A DNA stretch of 64,000 nt from Patiria miniata (lineage: Eukaryota > Echinodermata > Asteroidea > Valvatida > Asterinidae): positions 13,148,898 through 13,212,897 of the forward strand of contig NW_024037076.1 of assembly GCF_015706575.1 (NCBI RefSeq), given 5' to 3'. Of the stretch, positions 62,801-64,000 are shown piece after piece (position 1 is the first letter of the stretch; the number at the start of each line of letters is the position of its first letter). Made by a program: the position numbers and the translations under genes. The notes under the pieces were generated by a model that had not been told where the DNA came from, searched no databases, and worked only from the letters and a program-made list of their open reading frames with translations.

Positions 62801-64000
62801 GTACAGTTATTCAGACCACAGTTGCTGAAGTAACTACAACTTCTGGTGTGACCACTGGTGCTGAGACCACTGCTGCAGAGCCAACTACTGTTGAAATCAC
62901 TTCAGCAGCCCAAACAACTACTGCTGAGATAATCACTACTGCAGGAGTGACTTCAAGTTCTGTGGCCACCCCTGTTGCAGAGACCACAACTGCTGATGTG
63001 ACGTCAGCTGTGGAAAGCACAACTGGTAGTGCCACAACCACAGCTGAAGCTACAAGTACAGTTATTCAGACCACAGTATCTGAAGTAACAACAACTCCTG
63101 GTGTGACCACTGGTGCTGAGACCACTGCTGCAGAGCCAACTACTGTTGAAATCACTTCAGCAGCCCAAACAACTACTGCTGAGATAATCACTACTGCAGG
63201 AGTGACTACAGAGTCCACGCCTGTTGCAGACACAACAACTGCTGATGTGACATCAGCTGTGGAAAGCACAACTGGTAGAGCCACAACCACAGCTGAAGCT
63301 ACAAGTACAGTTATTCAGACCACAAAATCTGAAATAACTACAACTTCTGGTGTGACCACTGGTGCTGAGACCACTGCTGCAGAGCCAACTACTGTTGAAT
63401 TCACTTCAGCAGCCCAAACAACTACTGCTGAGATAATCACTACTGCAGGAGTGACCTCAAGTTCTGTGGCCACCCCTGTTGCAGACACAACAACTGCTGA
63501 TGTGACGTCAGCTGTGGAAAGCACAACTGGTAGAGCCACAACCACAGCTGAAGCTACAAGTACAGTTATTCAGACCACAAAATCTGAAATAACTACAACT
63601 TCTGGTGTGACCACTGATGCTGAGACCACTGCTGCAGAGCCAACTACTGTTGAAATCACTTCAGCAGCCCAAACAACTACTGCTGAGATAATCACTACTG
63701 CAGGAGTGACCACAGAGTCTGTGGCCACCCCTGTTGCAGACATAACAACTGCTGATGTGACATCAGCTGTAGAAAGCACAACTGGTAGAGCCACAACCAC
63801 AGCTGAAGCTACAAGTACAGTTATTCAGACCACAGTTGCTGAAGTAACTACAACTTCTGGTGTGACCACTGGTGCTGAGACCACTGCTGCAGAGCCAACT
63901 ACTGTTGAAATCACTTCAGCAGCCCAAACAACTACTGCTGAGATAATCACTACTGCAGGAGTGACTTCAAGTTCTGTGGCCACCCCTGTTGCAGAGACCA
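44881..64000 (+). CDS. Second giant mucin-like repeat exon (3' partial)
   Basis: The exon starts after the acceptor TTCGTACTGCAG| and continues past the window end. The phase-1 codon completed from the small exon gives D, then TSSASLKIATVSETTIADVT, leading into about 75-76 copies of an 85-residue unit. Each unit has about 30 Thr, 7 Ser, 7 Glu, 2 Asp, one Arg and no Cys or aromatic residue. It is a PTS-type domain like exon 1 but with a different period, longer and less proline-poor spacing (TTTPGVTTGAETT, AAEPTTVEI). The frame is open from 44,881 to a 1-bp deletion at about 56,636, then to a second at 60,193, then to the end. An in-frame ATG at 44,838 could start a separate protein, but its leader is unconvincing and spliced joining fits better. 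Role inferred: O-glycosylated extracellular or mucus scaffold. Confidence 0.8.
45455..46806 (+). repeat. Array B block duplication, copy 1 (offset 1,869 bp)
   Basis: About 1,352 bp recur 1,869 bp downstream. The block carries a distinctive variant series: GSRTGKA, a 69-bp-deleted unit (EIITAVES), a 33-bp-deleted unit (PTTAEIITT), ESESTPAAD, two NQFTSAAQ units and SSSLATP. Only a few base differences were seen. Confidence 0.9.
47324..48675 (+). repeat. Array B block duplication, copy 2
   Basis: This carries the same ordered variants as 45,455-46,806. A third, shorter relative lies between them (about 46,883-47,330), sharing the start of the series with RSRTGKA in place of GSRTGKA. Confidence 0.9.
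56633..56639 (+). other. Frame break 11: 1-bp deletion in array B
   Basis: GTGACATCAGCTG reads GTGACACAGCTG, losing one T. Unit spacing across it is short by exactly one base after allowing for the nearby 6-bp variant. Confidence 0.9.
58230..60182 (+). repeat. Array B 15-unit duplication, copy 1 (offset 3,818 bp)
   Basis: At least 1.95 kb recurs 3,818 bp downstream, equal to 15 units minus one 6-bp short unit minus the base missing at 60,193. The rare GCCACCCTTGTTGCAG variant at about 58,892 recurs at about 62,710. The 6-bp-short unit recurs at the matching place. Confidence 0.88.
60191..60196 (+). other. Frame break 12: 1-bp deletion creating TGA in array B
   Basis: GCTGATTTGACG reads GCTGATTGACG; one T of TTT is missing and TGA appears at 60,194-60,196. 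Unit spacing across it is 3 x 255 minus 1. Confidence 0.9.
62048..64000 (+). repeat. Array B 15-unit duplication, copy 2
   Basis: Partner of 58,230-60,182 with a handful of substitutions (for example GATGCTCAG versus GATGCTGAG). The homologue of the base missing at 60,193 would fall about 11 bases beyond the window end. Confidence 0.88.

Larger units (their letters stand above)
44970..64000 (+). repeat. Array B: 255-bp tandem repeat, about 75-76 copies
   Basis: A fixed landmark in the unit recurs every 255 bp. Exceptions are all explained. Three 69-bp in-frame losses and two 33-bp losses occur in 45.5-48.2 kb. Five units lack 6 bp (ESTPV instead of ESVSTPV), near 50.74, 52.53, 56.34, 59.40 and 63.21 kb. 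Two single bases are missing. From 48,557 to 63,570 the 15,013 bp plus 30 plus 2 equals 59 x 255. The first unit is the most diverged (MKSAAVRATTTAEATST). Confidence 0.97.

Noticed and set aside
45515..63800. Dozens of 74-76-codon minus-strand frames spaced 255 bp apart in array B
   Set aside because: They recur once per unit and are shadows of the plus-strand mucin frame; useful only as a ruler for the period.
1..64000. Bacterial Ser/Thr-rich adhesin or phage origin
   Set aside because: Phase-1 introns with GT/AG borders, a tRNA-type SINE, MITEs and AT-rich intronic DNA indicate an animal nuclear genome.
1..64000. CRISPR array
   Set aside because: Repeats are head-to-tail coding units without unique spacers.

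Overview
The window looks like invertebrate animal (metazoan) nuclear DNA. It has long AT-rich introns with GT/AG borders, a tRNA-derived SINE on an (AAT)n tail, several MITE/foldback-type DNA elements, and enormous repetitive exons coding Thr-rich, mucin-like protein. The dispersed repeats resemble those of marine invertebrates such as echinoderms, but I cannot fix the taxon from sequence alone.

Layout, all coding on the + strand. (1) Positions 1-31,274: one giant, 5'-incomplete exon of about 90 tandem copies of a 345-bp (115-codon) unit, ending in degenerate units and a phase-1 splice donor. (2) 31,275-32,877: a 1.6-kb intron. (3) 32,878-33,027: a symmetric phase 1-1 exon of 150 bp (50 codons) whose 3' half and following intron are a diverged duplicate of the end of exon 1 and its intron. 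(4) 33,028-44,880: an 11.85-kb intron with no recognisable gene, holding several inverted-repeat elements and a SINE. (5) 44,881-64,000: a second giant exon, open at the window end, with about 75-76 copies of a different 255-bp (85-codon) unit.

The two arrays and the small exon can be joined by splicing in one consistent reading frame (all junctions phase 1). The simplest model is one giant mucin or mucin-domain glycoprotein gene with at least about 16,800 residues in this window. The repeats are about 36% Thr and 43% Ser+Thr, acidic, without Cys or aromatic residues in the consensus. This fits dense O-glycosylation and an extended extracellular or mucus-layer chain. Signal peptide, cysteine-rich domains and any membrane anchor lie outside the window.

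The frame is broken at 12 places, every one a single-base deletion against the repeat consensus. I find no substitution-type nonsense codon and no +1 insertion. Ten deletions lie in array A (4,998; 5,342; 5,587; 8,212; 8,693; 12,602; 14,315; 18,630; 23,718; 23,908) and two in array B (56,636; 60,193). This favours consensus or assembly errors in unpolishable repeats over a dead gene. However, two neighbouring units share the same deletion, so at least one lesion could be real. Repeat arithmetic closes exactly: first to last canonical ATG spans 30,605 bp, and 30,605 + 10 single bases + one 90-bp deletion = 89 x 345.

Both arrays show higher-order structure: marker variants recur at exactly 11, 13 and 22 units in array A, and there are kilobase-scale internal duplications in array B. 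This fits block-wise unequal exchange or conversion. No RNA gene, CRISPR, promoter or terminator could be supported.
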